Origin: JAKOUY01 sp037045185
GTDB taxonomy: Bacteria; Actinomycetota; Acidimicrobiia; Acidimicrobiales; Ilumatobacteraceae
DNA: 64,000 bases
NCBI GenBank assembly: GCA_037045185.1
Contig: JBAOHQ010000004.1
Location: 868,001 to 932,000 of the forward strand
Direction of reading: 5' to 3'
Part shown: piece after piece, positions 26,192 through 34,607 of the stretch
Numbering within the stretch: the stretch's first letter is position 1
Layout of the letters: each line of letters begins with the position of its first letter
Notes under the pieces: generated by a model
What the model saw: the letters and a program-made list of their open reading frames with translations, nothing else
The model's database searches: none
What the model was told of the DNA's origin: nothing
Position numbers and translations under genes: made by a program

Positions 26192-27471
26192 GTGACCAGC
26201 CTGGCATGAGCAGCGGCCTCGCTACCGCGCTGCCGGGGCCGACCGGATCGCCCGGACGGCGCGCCGAGGGATCGCGCCCCGTACAGCGCAGCGACCAGGC
26301 AGGCGACGCCGCCCAGGACGATGCCGGCCCTGGCGCCGAACCGGTCGCTCAGCCAGCCCACCAGCGGCCCGCCGATCGGGGTGCTGCCGAGGAAGACCAT
26401 CGACTGCACGGCCAGCACCCGGCCGCGGTACTCCGGCTCGGCCAGGATCTGGACGATGGCCGTGGTGGAGGTCATGAACGTGATCGACGCCAGCCCCACC
26501 GGGATGGCCAGGGCGAAGGCCCCGACCACGCCCGGCGTGGCCGCCATCGCCAGCATCGCCAGACCGAACGCCACCGTCGCGGTGATCAGCTGGTGCTCGG
26601 TGACCTCACGGCGGCGCGCCGTCCACAGCGCGCCGATCACCGAGCCGATGCTGAGCACCGAGAACAGCAGGGTGAACGTACCGTTGCCGCGGTGGAGATC
26701 CTTGGTCACCAGCAGCGGGACGGTGACCGAGAAGTTGAACGCCAGCGTGCCGACGATGGCCATCATCACCAGCGGGACGAACAGATGCGGGTTGCGCCGG
26801 ATGTACCGCAGTCCGTCGCTCACCTGCCCCTTCGATCGTGGCGCGCGCCCTGACGGGTACAGCTCGGCCGGTCGCATCCGCACCAGCCCGGCGAGCACGG
26901 CCAGGTAGCTGACCCCGTCGAGCAGGAAGCACCACCCGTAGCCGACGCTGAGGACCAGCGCACCCGCGGCGGCGGGACCCACCACCCGGGATCCCGTCAT
27001 CAACGCGCTGTTCAGGCTGACTGCGTTGGAGACGTCCTCGGGCGGCACCATCTCCACCACGAACGCCCGCCGGCACGGGTTGTCGAACGCGGTCAGCACG
27101 CCCTGCACGGCGGCCAGGGCGTAGACCGCCGGGATCGTCGCCGCCCCGGCGAACACCAGCACGGCGAGCGCGATCGACTGGATCATCGCCCCGGTCTGGA
27201 CCACGAGGAGCAGGCGGCGCTTGTCCGACCCGTCGGCCACCGCCCCGGCCCAGGCCCCGAGCAGCAGCACCGGGGCGAACTGGCAGGCGGTCAACACCCC
27301 GACGGCGATACCGCTCGACATCCCTGCGGACTCGGCCAGGTGCAGCACCAGCAGGGTTTGGGTGATCATCGTCAACCAGGTCCCGGTCTGGGAGATCAAC
27401 TGGCCGGCGAAGAACAGCCGGAAGTTGCGATGGGTCAAGGAGCGAAACGTCGCCGACCTGCTCCCGCCCAC
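26188..27471 (-). CDS. MFS transporter (enterobactin-exporter-like MFS_3 type)
   Basis: 427 residues, about 12 membrane helices. The N-terminal LTHRNFRLFFAGQLISQTGTWL is typical of MFS_3 proteins (EntS-like), and the loop-2/3 motif is represented by GAWAGAVADGSDKRRLL (about 75-90). Such carriers export siderophores, macrolides or other small molecules. The start is GTG with no clear ribosome site. It is the first gene of a leftward run with DNA ligase, kynureninase and a DapA-like gene; the functional logic of that run is unclear. The C-terminus is Arg/Ser-rich. Confidence 0.85.
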   Translation of the reverse strand: MGGSRSATFRSLTHRNFRLFFAGQLISQTGTWLTMITQTLLVLHLAESAGMSSGIAVGVLTACQFAPVLLLGAWAGAVADGSDKRRLLLVVQTGAMIQSIALAVLVFAGAATIPAVYALAAVQGVLTAFDNPCRRAFVVEMVPPEDVSNAVSLNSALMTGSRVVGPAAAGALVLSVGYGWCFLLDGVSYLAVLAGLVRMRPAELYPSGRAPRSKGQVSDGLRYIRRNPHLFVPLVMMAIVGTLAFNFSVTVPLLVTKDLHRGNGTFTLLFSVLSIGSVIGALWTARRREVTEHQLITATVAFGLAMLAMAATPGVVGAFALAIPVGLASITFMTSTTAIVQILAEPEYRGRVLAVQSMVFLGSTPIGGPLVGWLSDRFGARAGIVLGGVACLVAALYGARSLGAPSGRSGRPRQRGSEAAAHARLVT

Positions 27472-27621
27472 GCGACGATCGTAGGCCCGGTGGTCGGCGA
27501 TGCCTCGTGGGAAGAGCCGCTGGGGCCGGCGGGAACTGACCGGCCGCCGCGGACGTCAGACTGCCATCGCATCCACCACGGGCAACACCGTTGCCGGCAC
27601 TGTCACAGCAGGAGCATCCAT

Positions 27622-28371
27622 ATGAACAGCAAACTCGGAACACTCGTCGGGGGAGCGGTGGCCGGACTGGCCGTCGTCGCCGCAGTCGCCCTCGCCGGCG
27701 GCGGGACCGCCGGCGCCGCGGCGACCCCGTCAGCGCCGCCCACCGCGTCGCGGACGATCACCGTCAGCGGGGAGGGCAAGGTCACCATCAAACCGGACAT
27801 GGCCACCGTCCAACTGGGCGCCCAGGCCTCCGGCACCAGCGCCGCCCAGGCGCTCTCGACCGTCAATGAGAAGACGGCGGCCCTCATCGCCGCGCTGAAG
27901 GCGGCGGGCGTGGCCGACGACGACATCGCCACCTCCGGGTTGAACGTCTACCCCAACTTCGACCGCGACAACCGCGTCAGCGGGTTCACCGCCTCCAACA
28001 GCGTGACCGTCAAGATCCGGGCCATCGACAAGGCCGGCCCGGTCATCGACGCCGCCGCCGCGGCCGCCGGTGACGCCATCACGATCAGCGGGATCTGGTT
28101 CGGGCTGCAGGATCAGGAAGCCGCCATCGGCGCGGCGCGGACCGCGGCCATCGAGAACGCCAAGAAGCGGGCCGGTGAGTACGCCACGGCCGCCGGCGTG
28201 ACGGTTGGCGACGTGGTCCAGATCAGCGAGGTCGGGATCAACGTGCCGATGCCGGTGCTCTACGACCGAGCCGCAGCTCAGGACTCGGCGGCTGGCGCGG
28301 CGATGGTCCCGATCCAGGCCGGTACCCAGGACCTGACCGTCAACGTCACCGTGGTCTACCTGATCGGCTGA
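27622..28371 (+). CDS. SIMPL-domain (DUF541) exported protein
   Basis: 249 residues: signal peptide (LVGGAVAGLAVVAAVALAGGGTAGA), then one SIMPL/BP26-like domain starting TITVSGEGKVTIKPDMATVQLG and ending DLTVNVTVVYLI, with the repeated family pattern ALKAAGVADDDIATSGLNVYPNF. Proteins of this family form ring-shaped or channel-like assemblies in some bacteria; a general function is not established. The start has AGGAG upstream. It is divergent from the MFS gene across 150 bases and stands as a single gene. Confidence 0.85.
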   Translation: MNSKLGTLVGGAVAGLAVVAAVALAGGGTAGAAATPSAPPTASRTITVSGEGKVTIKPDMATVQLGAQASGTSAAQALSTVNEKTAALIAALKAAGVADDDIATSGLNVYPNFDRDNRVSGFTASNSVTVKIRAIDKAGPVIDAAAAAAGDAITISGIWFGLQDQEAAIGAARTAAIENAKKRAGEYATAAGVTVGDVVQISEVGINVPMPVLYDRAAAQDSAAGAAMVPIQAGTQDLTVNVTVVYLIG

Positions 28372-28438
28372 CCGTCGATCCGGCCGTGAACCGGCCGACG
28401 AACCACTCAGCACTGGCCGTCGGCCCCGGGGGTTGCAC

Positions 28439-28444
28439 TACCCT
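28439..28444 (+). promoter_or_regulatory. -10-like element for a leaderless carboxylase message
   Basis: TACCCT lies 8 bases before the ATG with no ribosome site, the spacing expected if transcription begins at or next to the start codon. See the other TAnnnT elements before genes in this window. Confidence 0.4.
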
Positions 28445-28452
28445 CGGGGCCG

Positions 28453-30016
28453 ATGAGCACTCCGGCCACTCCGATGGAATCCAAGCTGGACGACCTCCGC
28501 CAGCGCCGTGAACAGGCGTACTCGGCCGGGTCGCCGCGAGCCGTCGAGCGCCAGCACGAAAAGGGCAAGCTGCTGGCCAGGGAGCGCATCGACTACTTCT
28601 TGGACCCCGGCAGCTTCCACGAGCTCGATCTCCTCGCCCGACATCGGGCCCAGGCCGCCGGGCTCGAGGAGCGTCCCTACACCGACGGCGTGATCACCGG
28701 CTGGGGCACCGTCGACGGGCGCAAGGTGTTCGTCTTCAGCCAGGACTTCACCGTGTTCGGCGGGGCCCTCGGTGAGGTCTTCGCCGAGAAGATCCACAAG
28801 TTGATGGATCTGGCGTTGAAGGTCGGGGCGCCGGTCGTGGGCCTCAACGACGGCGCCGGTGCACGCATCCAGGAGGGCGTGGTCTCGCTGGCAAGTTATG
28901 GCGGGATCTTCTACCGCAACGTGTTGTCCAGCGGCGTCATCCCGCAGATCAGCGTGATCCTCGGGCCCATGCGCCGGCGGCGCCGTGTACAGCCCGGCGA
29001 TGACCGACTTCATCTTCATGGTGCGCGAGTCCAGCCACATGTTCATCACCGGCCCCGACGTGGTGAAAACGGTGACGGGCGAGGAGGTCACGCTCGAAGA
29101 GCTGGGCGGAGCGATGAGCCATGCCTCGAAGTCCGGGGTGGCCACGTTCGTCTCCGCCGACGAGAAGGCCTGCCTCGACGACGTCCGCTTCCTGCTCGGT
29201 TTCCTGCCGTCGAACAACCTCGACGAGCCGCCGCAGTCCGACACGGGCGACGATCCCGACCGGTTGTGCCCCGAGCTGCGCGACCTGATGCCGGCCAGCC
29301 CCAACCAGCCCTACGACATGAAGCGGGTCATCGCCGCCGTGGTGGACGACGGCGAGTTCTTCGAGTACTTCCCGCATTGGGCCAAGAGCATCGTCTGCGG
29401 GTTCAGCCGGGTCGACGGGCAACCGGTGGGCGTGGTGGGGAACCAGCCGCTGATGCTCGCCGGCGTGCTGGACATCGAAAGCGCCGAGAAGGCGGCTCGC
29501 TTCGTGCGCACGTGCGACGCGTTCAACATCCCGCTGCTCACCTTCGTGGACGTGCCCGGGTTCCTTCCTGGTGTCGACCAGGAGTACGGAGGGATCATCC
29601 GCCACGGCGCCAAGCTGCTGTACGCGTACTGCGAGGCCACCGTGCCGCGCATCCAGATCATCACCCGCAAGGCCTACGGCGGGGCGTACGTGGTGATGGA
29701 CTCGAAGTCGATCGGCTCGGATCTGAGCTACGCCTGGCCGACGGCCGAGTTGGCGGTGATGGGCCCGCAGGGTGCGGTGGAGATCGTCTACCGGCGCGAG
29801 CTGCAGCAGGCGGCCGATCCGGTGGCCCGCCGGGCGGAGCTGGTCAGCGACTACACCGAGAAGTACGCCAACCCGTACGCCGCGGCCGAGCGGGGCTACG
29901 TCGACGACGTGATCGACCCGGCCGAGACCCGCCAGAAGATCGTCGCCGGTCTGCGGATGCTGCGCACCAAGCGTGAGGAGTTGCCGCGCCGCAAGCACGG
30001 GAACATGCCGCTATGA
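28453..30016 (+). CDS. Acyl-CoA carboxylase beta (carboxyltransferase) subunit, one apparent frameshift
   Basis: About 520 residues when restored, the usual length for PccB/AccD. N-terminal domain: KGKLLARERIDYFLDPGSF, GAPVVGLNDGAGARIQEGV. C-terminal domain: MFITGPDVVKTVTGEEV, VDVPGFLPGVDQEYGGIIRHGAKLLYAY, RKAYGGAYVVM. It moves carboxyl from biotin to acetyl- or propionyl-CoA. The break near 28968-28974 has one extra base; removing C from ATGCGCC gives G-P-M-A-G-G-A-V-Y-S-P-A. The stop overlaps the epsilon-subunit start (ATGA). The biotinylated alpha subunit is not in the window. The residue that sets chain-length choice was not judged. Confidence 0.9.
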
Positions 30017-30195
30017 CCGGCGCGGTCCCGTCCGAGGAGGAGATGGTGGCGATCATCGCCGCGGTGGAGGCCACCTGGCCGAGGGCCGTGGTGGTCGCCG
30101 AGGCGCCCGCACCACGCAACACCTCGTGGCGCTTCAGTGGGCGGTGGTGGTCACGCCCGCTGCCCACTCGGCGCGACCGGCCGTATCGCCGCTGA
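30013..30195 (+). CDS. Acyl-CoA carboxylase epsilon subunit
   Basis: 60 residues. The pattern VAAIIAAVEATWP at the N-terminus and the C-terminal basic/aromatic WRFSGRWWSRP are typical of the small actinobacterial epsilon subunits (AccE/PccE) that bind and stimulate the beta subunit. It overlaps the carboxylase stop by four bases, so it is translated with it. This gene is a good sign of actinobacterial origin. Confidence 0.82.
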   Translation: MTGAVPSEEEMVAIIAAVEATWPRAVVVAEAPAPRNTSWRFSGRWWSRPLPTRRDRPYRR

Positions 30196-30259
30196 TCGCC
30201 GGCGCCACCCGGAGTTCCACCAGCACGAACAACACTCGGTCCTGCCGTGGGGCCGCGGT

Positions 30260-30265
30260 ACTGTG
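30260..30265 (+). promoter_or_regulatory. -10-like element for a leaderless RDD-gene message
   Basis: TACTGT ends five bases before the ATG at 30271 and there is no ribosome site, fitting leaderless transcription. Confidence 0.4.
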
Positions 30266-30270
30266 CGCCC

Positions 30271-30951
30271 ATGAGTTCGCTTCCTCCCCCGCCCGGCCAG
30301 CCACCCAGCGAGCCGTCCTGGCCGTCGTACCCGAGCCCCGGTGGCGCCGGTCCGGCGCCCACGCCGGGCTATGGTCCGCCGCCCAGCTTCCCCGGTGGCG
30401 GCTACGGCACGCCGTCGTCGCCTCCCGGCGGGATGCCACCGGGATTCCAGCCCTACGGCACGCAGGGCAACGCCCGTGCGTCGTTCGGTCAGCGCCTGGG
30501 GGCGCTCATCGTGGACTTCATCGTCAATCTGGTGATCATGGCCCCGTTCCTGGCGGGGTTGTACTTCCTGCTGGACAAGGCCCTGGAGAACTGCTTCACC
30601 ATCACCAAGGCCAATGGGGACAAGAAGCTCGAGTGCCCGGACGGCGCCCTACAAGTCGGACCGCTCGTGGCCGCGATCGTCATCGGCGTGATCGGGCTGA
30701 TCCTGGTGGTGTACCTGAACTGCCGGTGGGTCGGGCGGACCCAGACACCGGGCCAGAAGGCCCTCAATATTCGTGTCGTCGACGCCAACTCCGGCCAGTC
30801 CATCGGGATGGGCCGGGCCTTCGGCCGGTATCTGTTCCGCTCGTTCGTCTCCGGGTCGTTCTGCCTGCTGGGGTACCTGTGGATGCTGTGGGATCCGAAC
30901 AAGCAGACCTGGCACGACAAGGTGACGAACTCCGTCGTCATCCAGACCTGA
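30271..30951 (+). CDS. RDD-domain membrane protein with Pro/Gly-rich N-terminus
   Basis: 226 residues. The first 75 are a Pro/Gly/Ser-rich cytoplasmic arm (SLPPPPGQPPSEPSW). The RDD domain follows: FGQRLGALIVDFIVN (with the R and D), two further helices, then TPGQKALNIRVVDANSGQSIGMGRAFGRYL and a last helix before the C-terminal WHDKVTNSVVI. RDD proteins span the membrane; some are cation antiporters but most are uncharacterised. It is followed at 19 bases by a DinB-family gene on the same strand. Confidence 0.85.
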   Translation: MSSLPPPPGQPPSEPSWPSYPSPGGAGPAPTPGYGPPPSFPGGGYGTPSSPPGGMPPGFQPYGTQGNARASFGQRLGALIVDFIVNLVIMAPFLAGLYFLLDKALENCFTITKANGDKKLECPDGALQVGPLVAAIVIGVIGLILVVYLNCRWVGRTQTPGQKALNIRVVDANSGQSIGMGRAFGRYLFRSFVSGSFCLLGYLWMLWDPNKQTWHDKVTNSVVIQT

Positions 30952-30969
30952 TCCCGGCATTCACCGCTG

Positions 30970-31587
30970 ATGTACACCGTTGATCCGGCGCTGATCCGCG
31001 AGGCCTTCGCCGAGGCGTCGGCCACGTTCAGGCGTACGGTCGGTGCCGTCCCGGCGGGGATGTGGGACCGGCCCAGCGGCTGCGGGACCTGGACCGTCCG
31101 GGAACTCGTCGCCCATACCCTGCGGGCCTTCTCGACCATCGGGACCTACCTGGACGCCGCCCCCACCAGCGACGTGCTGATCACCGACGCCGTCGACTAC
31201 TACCGCACGGTGCTGGTCGATCCCGGTGTCCATGCCGGTGTTGCGGCGCGCGGGCGTGAGGCGGCCGCTTCGCTGGCGGATCCCGCCGGGGACGTGGAGA
31301 TCGCCGCGCAGACCATTGGCGGGCGGGTCGCCTCCACCGGTGACGACGAGCAGGTCAACACGCGCTTCGCCCAGATCCCATTCATCCACTACCTGGCGAC
31401 CCGGGTGATCGAGCTGGCCCTGCACACCGCTGACCTGCAGCGAGCCATCGGGTCGCCGGTGGACATGCATCCGGTGGTGGCCGAAGCGGTGCTCGACGTC
31501 CTGGTCCGGCTCGGCTCGCCCACGACGGTGGCACTGGCGTTGTCGGGGCGGGGATCGCTGCCGGCCGACTACAACGTGCTGGGCTGA
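30970..31587 (+). CDS. DinB-fold, maleylpyruvate-isomerase-like (mycothiol-dependent type) protein
   Basis: 205 residues of the DinB/MDMPI four-helix fold. The candidate metal histidines are in WTVRELVAHTLRA (about 45) and ATRVIELALHTADLQ (about 150), with the third near QIPFIHYL. Such proteins use mycothiol or a divalent metal to carry out isomerisations or thiol transfers; the physiological substrate is unknown for most. It shares a strand with the RDD gene and the CoA transferase, with 19-base and 24-base gaps. It supports a mycothiol-using host. Confidence 0.78.
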   Translation: MYTVDPALIREAFAEASATFRRTVGAVPAGMWDRPSGCGTWTVRELVAHTLRAFSTIGTYLDAAPTSDVLITDAVDYYRTVLVDPGVHAGVAARGREAAASLADPAGDVEIAAQTIGGRVASTGDDEQVNTRFAQIPFIHYLATRVIELALHTADLQRAIGSPVDMHPVVAEAVLDVLVRLGSPTTVALALSGRGSLPADYNVLG

Positions 31588-31611
31588 GCGAACCCACCGG
31601 GTGAACCAGCG

Positions 31612-32757
31612 ATGACAGCCGCGCCATTGGACGGGCTCCGGGTCCTCGATCTGTCGACGGTGGTGGCCGGTCCGAACTGCGCCAGGTACCTGGCCGACTT
31701 CGGGGCGACGTGCATCAAGGTCGAACGCCCCGGCAGCGGCGACAGCTTGCGCAACCTGGCCTGGCGGGACCCCGCCGACGGCGTGGGGCTGTGGTGGAAG
31801 CTCGTCAACCGCAACAAGTGGGCCATCGCCCTGGATCTCAAGGATCCTGGTGATCTCGAGGAGCTCCGCGGCCTGGCCGCCGACGCCGACGTGCTGGTCG
31901 AGAACTTCCGACCGGGAACGCTGGAACGCCTCGGCCTCGGGCCTGACCAGCTACTCGCCGTCAACCCACGCCTGGTGATCACCCGGGTCACCGGGTTCGG
32001 CCAGACCGGGCCGTACCGCCACCGCCCCGGGTTCGCCACGATCGCCGAATCGATGAGCGGCCTGGCGGCCATCAGCGGCGACCCCGGCGGCCAGCCACTC
32101 CTGCCGCCCATCGCCCTCACCGACGAGATCACCGGGCTGGCCGCGGCGTTCGCCACGATGGTGGCGGTGCATCATGCCCGGGCCGGCGGCGGCGGGCAGG
32201 TGGTCGACGTCACCCTGATCGAGAGCCTGCTGCAGATCATGAGCCCGCTCGTCTCGCTGTACGCCACGACGGGGGAGCTGCAGGGGCGCCTCGGCGCCGG
32301 GCTGCCCTACAGCGTGCCACGCGGGACCTACCGGTGCAGCGACGGGACCTGGGTCGGGGTCTCAGCCTCCAGCGACTCGGTGGCTGGCCGGCTGATGGCG
32401 CTGCTTGGCGTTGGCGACGATGCTCGCTTGGCCACCTTCGCCGGGCGCATCGAGCACCGTGACGAGGTGGAACAACGTCTCGCCGACTTCTGCGCGGCGC
32501 GCTCGCAGGCCGAGGTCATCGCCGCCTTCGAGGGCGCCGAGGCGGCCGTCGGCCCGGTGATGACCATGGCCGACATCGCCGAGGACCCGCATTACCTCGC
32601 CCGCCACACGATCGTCGACGTCGGTGGGGCGGCGATGCAGGGCGTGCTGGCCAAGCTCTCGGCCACCCCGGGGCTGGCCCGCTGGCCCGGCCGACCCCTC
32701 GGCCAGGACACCGACCTCGTCCGCCGCCAGGGCTGGAACCTCCCCGACCACCCCTGA
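31612..32757 (+). CDS. CaiB/BaiF (class III) CoA transferase family protein
   Basis: 381 residues. The N-terminal LDGLRVLDLSTVVAGPNCARYLADFGA and KVERPGSGDSLR, then NRNKWAIALDLK, ENFRPGTLERLGL and TGFGQTGPYRHRPGFATIAESMSGL, are all typical of the family. It moves CoA between carboxylic acids. The family's catalytic aspartate is expected around the region before GFATIAE; I could not assign it with certainty. Substrate unknown. It is the last gene of a rightward run and is followed by a hairpin that can act as terminator. Confidence 0.88.
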   Translation: MTAAPLDGLRVLDLSTVVAGPNCARYLADFGATCIKVERPGSGDSLRNLAWRDPADGVGLWWKLVNRNKWAIALDLKDPGDLEELRGLAADADVLVENFRPGTLERLGLGPDQLLAVNPRLVITRVTGFGQTGPYRHRPGFATIAESMSGLAAISGDPGGQPLLPPIALTDEITGLAAAFATMVAVHHARAGGGGQVVDVTLIESLLQIMSPLVSLYATTGELQGRLGAGLPYSVPRGTYRCSDGTWVGVSASSDSVAGRLMALLGVGDDARLATFAGRIEHRDEVEQRLADFCAARSQAEVIAAFEGAEAAVGPVMTMADIAEDPHYLARHTIVDVGGAAMQGVLAKLSATPGLARWPGRPLGQDTDLVRRQGWNLPDHP

Positions 32758-32840
32758 CCGCCCCCGACCGCCCCCGGTTTGGTCAAATGATCTCCACTCC
32801 GGCGGGATGGTGAGTGAGCACACGAGGGTGGGGGCGCGAA

Positions 32841-32868
32841 GACGGGCCGCCCGCTGGGGCGACCCGTC
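32841..32868. terminator. Hairpin terminator between convergent genes
   Basis: 12-base stem with one C-A mismatch (GACGGGCCGCCC / GGGCGACCCGTC) and a GCTG loop. It lies between the converging CoA transferase and MT0933-like genes. There is no U tract, as is usual in high-GC actinobacteria. Confidence 0.55.
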
Positions 32869-32921
32869 TGGGGCAGGGTGACGTCGTCACCGGTGGCGTC
32901 GTCAGTCGACCACGGGACGGC

Positions 32922-33230
32922 TCAGTGGCCGTCACCGTCGCTGTCGCCGGGGATCAGGTCCTCGATCTTGTTCTCGATGTTGTCGGGAATCAGCTCGCTG
33001 GCCTTGTCACGCAGCGAATCGAGCATGCCCTCAGCCTTGTCACCCGCGGCGGCAGCAGCGTCCTGCGCACCCTCGACGGCGTCACCGGCGGCGGCCTGTG
33101 CGGTGTCGGCAGCGTCCGCGGCAGCGTCCTTGCCCATGCCCAGCTTCTCCTCGATGCTGTCGGGCAGCAGGTCCTTGACCTTGTCTTCCAGCTTCTCGCC
33201 CAGTTCCTTGGCCTTGTCCATGAATCCCAT
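32922..33230 (-). CDS. Small helical acidic protein, MT0933-antitoxin-like
   Basis: 102 residues starting MGFMDKAKELGEKLEDKVKD, with Ala/Asp-rich amphipathic helices throughout and a conserved-looking C-terminal repeat of the N-terminal theme (ASELIPDNIENKIEDLIPGD echoes VKDLLPDSIEEKLGMG). The N-terminus resembles the MT0933 antitoxin-like family of actinobacteria. No toxin gene is adjacent, so a toxin-antitoxin role is doubtful; a stress or envelope protein is equally possible. GGAG precedes the ATG by seven bases. Confidence 0.6.
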   Translation of the reverse strand: MGFMDKAKELGEKLEDKVKDLLPDSIEEKLGMGKDAAADAADTAQAAAGDAVEGAQDAAAAAGDKAEGMLDSLRDKASELIPDNIENKIEDLIPGDSDGDGH

Positions 33231-33311
33231 CGGAGGTCTCCTTGTCGTGGTGGGGTCGCCCACCGGATGTGGCGTCCGGCGGGGCGGGGTCATCCTAGGC
33301 GTGCCGAGCGC

Positions 33312-33980
33312 TCACCCGTTCGCCGGTGGCGCCTCGGCGGTGGTGCCCGGGTAGGTGACGCCCGTGGCCGCGTGGCAGCGGTACCCGTGGGGGTTCTTGG
33401 CCAGGTACTGCTGATGATACGGCTCGGCGTAGTACCAGGCGCCGAGCGGGGCGATCTCCGTGGTGATCGCCCCGAAGCCGGTGGCATCGAGCGCGGCCTG
33501 ATAGGCGTCGAGCGAGCGGGCGGCCGCCTCCCGCTGGGCTGGCGAGGTGGTGTAGATCGCGCTGCGGTACTGCGAGCCGAGGTCGTTGCCCTGGCGCATT
33601 CCCTGCGTCGGGTCGTGATGCTCCCAGAAGATGCCCAGCAGGGCGTCCAGCGTGACGACGGCCGGGTCGAAGACCACGAGCACCACCTCGGCGTGCCCGG
33701 TGCGCCCGGTGCAGGTCTCCTCGTAGGTGGGATTGGGGGTGAAGCCACCGGCGTAGCCCACCGCCGTGGTGAACACCCCGGGCAACGGCCAGAACAGTTC
33801 CTCCCCGCCCCAGAAGCAGCCCATCCCGAACACGATGACCTCGTGACCGTCGGGCCACGGCGGCTGCATCGCTCGGCCAAGGACGGCGTGGGCATCGGGA
33901 ACGGGCATGGTGTGGTCGGTCCTCCCGGGCAGGGCGTTCGCCGGGGCAACCATCTCGGACGATCTGGAGAGCCAACTCAT
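33312..33980 (-). CDS. msrA: Peptide-methionine (S)-S-oxide reductase
   Basis: 222 residues. The catalytic motif is GMGCFWGGEE, followed by VGYAGG and GHAEVVLVVFDP. The later IFWEHHDPTQGMRQGNDLGSQYRS and the C-terminal YHQQYLAKNPHGYRC (with a resolving-type Cys) complete the MsrA fold. It repairs oxidised methionine using thioredoxin. The first 25 residues are atypical, and a start at MPVPDAHAV (about 33908) is possible. It is divergent from a GNAT gene. Confidence 0.92.
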   Translation of the reverse strand: MSWLSRSSEMVAPANALPGRTDHTMPVPDAHAVLGRAMQPPWPDGHEVIVFGMGCFWGGEELFWPLPGVFTTAVGYAGGFTPNPTYEETCTGRTGHAEVVLVVFDPAVVTLDALLGIFWEHHDPTQGMRQGNDLGSQYRSAIYTTSPAQREAAARSLDAYQAALDATGFGAITTEIAPLGAWYYAEPYHQQYLAKNPHGYRCHAATGVTYPGTTAEAPPANG

Positions 33981-34008
33981 GGAGTGAGGCTACGCCGGTC
34001 GCCTGACC

Positions 34009-34014
34009 TACGGT
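34009..34014 (+). promoter_or_regulatory. -10-like element for a leaderless GNAT-gene message
   Basis: TACGGT ends seven bases before the GTG at 34022; no ribosome site is present. Confidence 0.4.
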
Positions 34015-34021
34015 TTGCGCC

Positions 34022-34585
34022 GTGCCCGAACCCGAGTCTGCGCCGGTGCCCGGCTTCGTCGTTCGCCGGCTGCAGCCGGGCGACCTGACCGAGGCCCTGC
34101 TGCTGAACAACGCCAACGTGCCGGCGGTCAACGCACTGGACGCAGCCGAGCTCGCCCGGTTGCGCGGGTTCGCCGTCGCCGGTCTTGCCGCGGTGGACGC
34201 GGACGGCCTCGTCGGCTTCTGCCTGGTCTATGCCGCGGGCGAGGACTACGGCAGTCTCAACTACCGCTGGTTCTCCGAGCGGTTCACGGACTTCGCCTAC
34301 CTCGACCGCATCGCTGTGGCCCACCGGGCTCGCCGCCTCGGCGTGGGCAGCGCGCTCTACGACGGAGTCTTCGACACGCTGGCGGCGCACCCGTCGATCA
34401 GCACGCTGTGCTGTGAGGTCAACGTTCGACCGCTCAACGACGGATCGCTGCGCTTCCATCACCGGCTCGGGTTCCGTGAGGTGGGTCAGCAGGAGACCGA
34501 TGGCGGCGCCAAGACGGTGAGCCTGATGACGCTGAGCCTGATGACGGTGGGACTACCCAGGCCCGGGCGCGCTCAGCTGCGGTGA
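34022..34585 (+). CDS. GNAT-family N-acetyltransferase
   Basis: 187 residues. The acetyl-CoA-binding segment is LDRIAVAHRARRLGVGSALYDGVF (about 95-118, R/Q-x-x-G-x-G type), followed by the beta-5 and final region CCEVNVRPLNDGSLRFHHRLGF, typical of RimI-like and related enzymes. The acceptor is unknown. The last 25 residues (VSLMTLSLMTVGLP) contain a small internal repeat and probably lie outside the fold. The start is GTG, supported by the leaderless promoter. It converges with the AI-2E-type permease gene. Confidence 0.82.
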   Translation: MPEPESAPVPGFVVRRLQPGDLTEALLLNNANVPAVNALDAAELARLRGFAVAGLAAVDADGLVGFCLVYAAGEDYGSLNYRWFSERFTDFAYLDRIAVAHRARRLGVGSALYDGVFDTLAAHPSISTLCCEVNVRPLNDGSLRFHHRLGFREVGQQETDGGAKTVSLMTLSLMTVGLPRPGRAQLR

Positions 34586-34607
34586 CGGCGGCGGGCGCGG
34601 CCGTCGC

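Noticed and set aside
32922..33230. A toxin-antitoxin module
   Set aside because: The small protein resembles an antitoxin family by its N-terminus only, and no toxin gene is adjacent.
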